Shown here piece by piece: positions 63,525-64,000 of a stretch of 64,000 nucleotides of DNA. The DNA comes from Geminocystis sp. NIES-3709 (lineage in GTDB: Bacteria; Cyanobacteriota; Cyanobacteriia; Cyanobacteriales; Cyanobacteriaceae), in NCBI RefSeq assembly GCF_001548115.1, contig NZ_AP014821.1, positions 3,351,262 to 3,415,261 of the forward strand, written 5' to 3'. The notes beneath the pieces were generated by a model that was given only the letters and a program-made list of their open reading frames with translations, was not told the DNA's origin and ran no database searches. Each line of letters opens with the position of its first letter. Within the stretch, counting starts at the first letter, position 1. The position numbers and the translations under genes are program-made.

Positions 63525-64000
63525 CTAATGGTTTTGTCCCAATTCACGGCGCAATTTATCTAAAGCATAACAACTGCTAAGGTATCTTATAGCCTCCCTC
63601 TCTCGTTTTTCTCCTAGTCTTAATTCATAACTCTCTACTTGTTTATCAGGATCTGCGATCGCAATATAGACTAATCCCACAGGTTTTTCTTCTGTACCAC
63701 CTCCAGGCCCTGCTATTCCTGTAATAGAAATACTCCAATCGGTCTTAAATTTATGTTGAACTCCTTTAGCCATTTGTCGTGCCACGATCGCTGATACTGC
63801 TCCATATTCGGCTAAAAATGCTTCAGAAACGTCTAGTTGTTCAATTTTTACCTGATTACTGTAGGCGATGATACCTCCAATAAAATAACTCGAACTTCCT
63901 GCAACTTCCGTTAACATCGCACCTAATCCTCCTCCAGTACAAGATTCTGCGACACTAAGAGTCTGTCCTCTTTTTTCTAAAAGTTTACCCACCACAGAAG
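63525..64000 (-). CDS. cinA: CinA, C-terminal part (5' cut by window edge)
   Basis: The visible 156 residues are the CinA C-terminal domain, a nicotinamide-nucleotide amidohydrolase fold: LSVAESCTGGGLGAML, SNQVKIEQLDV, SISITGIAGPGGGTEEKPVGLVYIA. The frame stays open to base 64000, and the preceding codons fit the linker of full-length CinA, so the GTG at 63995 is probably internal and the MoeA-like N-terminal domain lies outside the window. CinA recycles pyridine nucleotides and is tied to competence in some bacteria. Confidence 0.88.
   Translation of the reverse strand, partial: SVVGKLLEKRGQTLSVAESCTGGGLGAMLTEVAGSSSYFIGGIIAYSNQVKIEQLDVSEAFLAEYGAVSAIVARQMAKGVQHKFKTDWSISITGIAGPGGGTEEKPVGLVYIAIADPDKQVESYELRLGEKREREAIRYLSSCYALDKLRRELGQNH

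Overview
The window is cyanobacterial chromosome. It is strongly AT-rich and rich in the HIP1 core hexamer CGATCG. Marker genes include the ferredoxin-thioredoxin reductase catalytic chain (ftrC), the NDH-1 subunits NdhS, NdhD and NdhF, a COP23-domain protein, a glutamine riboswitch with a glutamine-synthetase inactivating factor, and DUF4327, DUF1997 and DUF2470 proteins. Gene content and base composition suggest a unicellular or baeocytic low-GC lineage such as Geminocystis or Cyanobacterium; the genus is an inference. Both window edges cut genes: fkbM-like on the left, cinA on the right.

Layout. 1-7 kb: FkbM methyltransferase (5' cut), DUF4327, gatA, a repeat- and IS-remnant-rich gap, hemW and a Deg/HtrA protease. 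7-14 kb: a second IS remnant, then a NACHT-TIR (NLR-like, probably anti-phage) gene placed exactly between metH and a displaced duplicate of the metH 3' end, which looks like an insertion scar. 14-16.8 kb: two decayed IS630-type elements, each with its TA target duplication, interrupting one unknown ORF. 16.8-21.4 kb: lipB and ndhD/ndhF of the CO2-uptake type. 21.5-25.3 kb: a three-gene cluster of two substrate-binding-like proteins (one fused to VWA) and a coiled-coil membrane protein, with no transporter.

25.5-44.6 kb: an envelope/secretion region made of a COP23 protein, a membrane-anchored Ser/Thr kinase, a trypsin-like protease, a 3,928-residue two-partner-secretion exoprotein with two TPS domains and a C-terminal CHAT protease, its TpsB transporter, and a CocE-type hydrolase. 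The COP23 protein and the kinase share a C-terminal CPxILC motif.

44.7-50.8 kb: ndhS, an RluA-type pseudouridine synthase, ftrC, a small membrane protein, a TM0106-type nuclease, a candidate sRNA and a GT4 glycosyltransferase. 50.9-51.6 kb: a compact nitrogen-control unit with NtcA-like box, glutamine riboswitch, an IF7/IF17-like peptide gene, a second 50-residue ORF and a terminator; none of its coding parts is long enough for routine ORF calling. 51.7-64 kb: ilvC, yidD, DUF1997, divergent bgtA/bgtB-like amino-acid transporter genes, nfu, a TrmJ-type methyltransferase, DUF2470, a membrane wHTH protein, an AmiC-type amidase flanked by dispersed repeats, LapA-like, PPC-domain and DprA/LOG-like proteins, and cinA (5' cut).

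The most noteworthy items are the giant dual-TPS/CHAT exoprotein and its neighbourhood, the NACHT-TIR island with a duplicated metH end, the riboswitch-controlled small-protein operon, the VWA/SBP cluster, and several recent small palindromic or IS-derived insertions.
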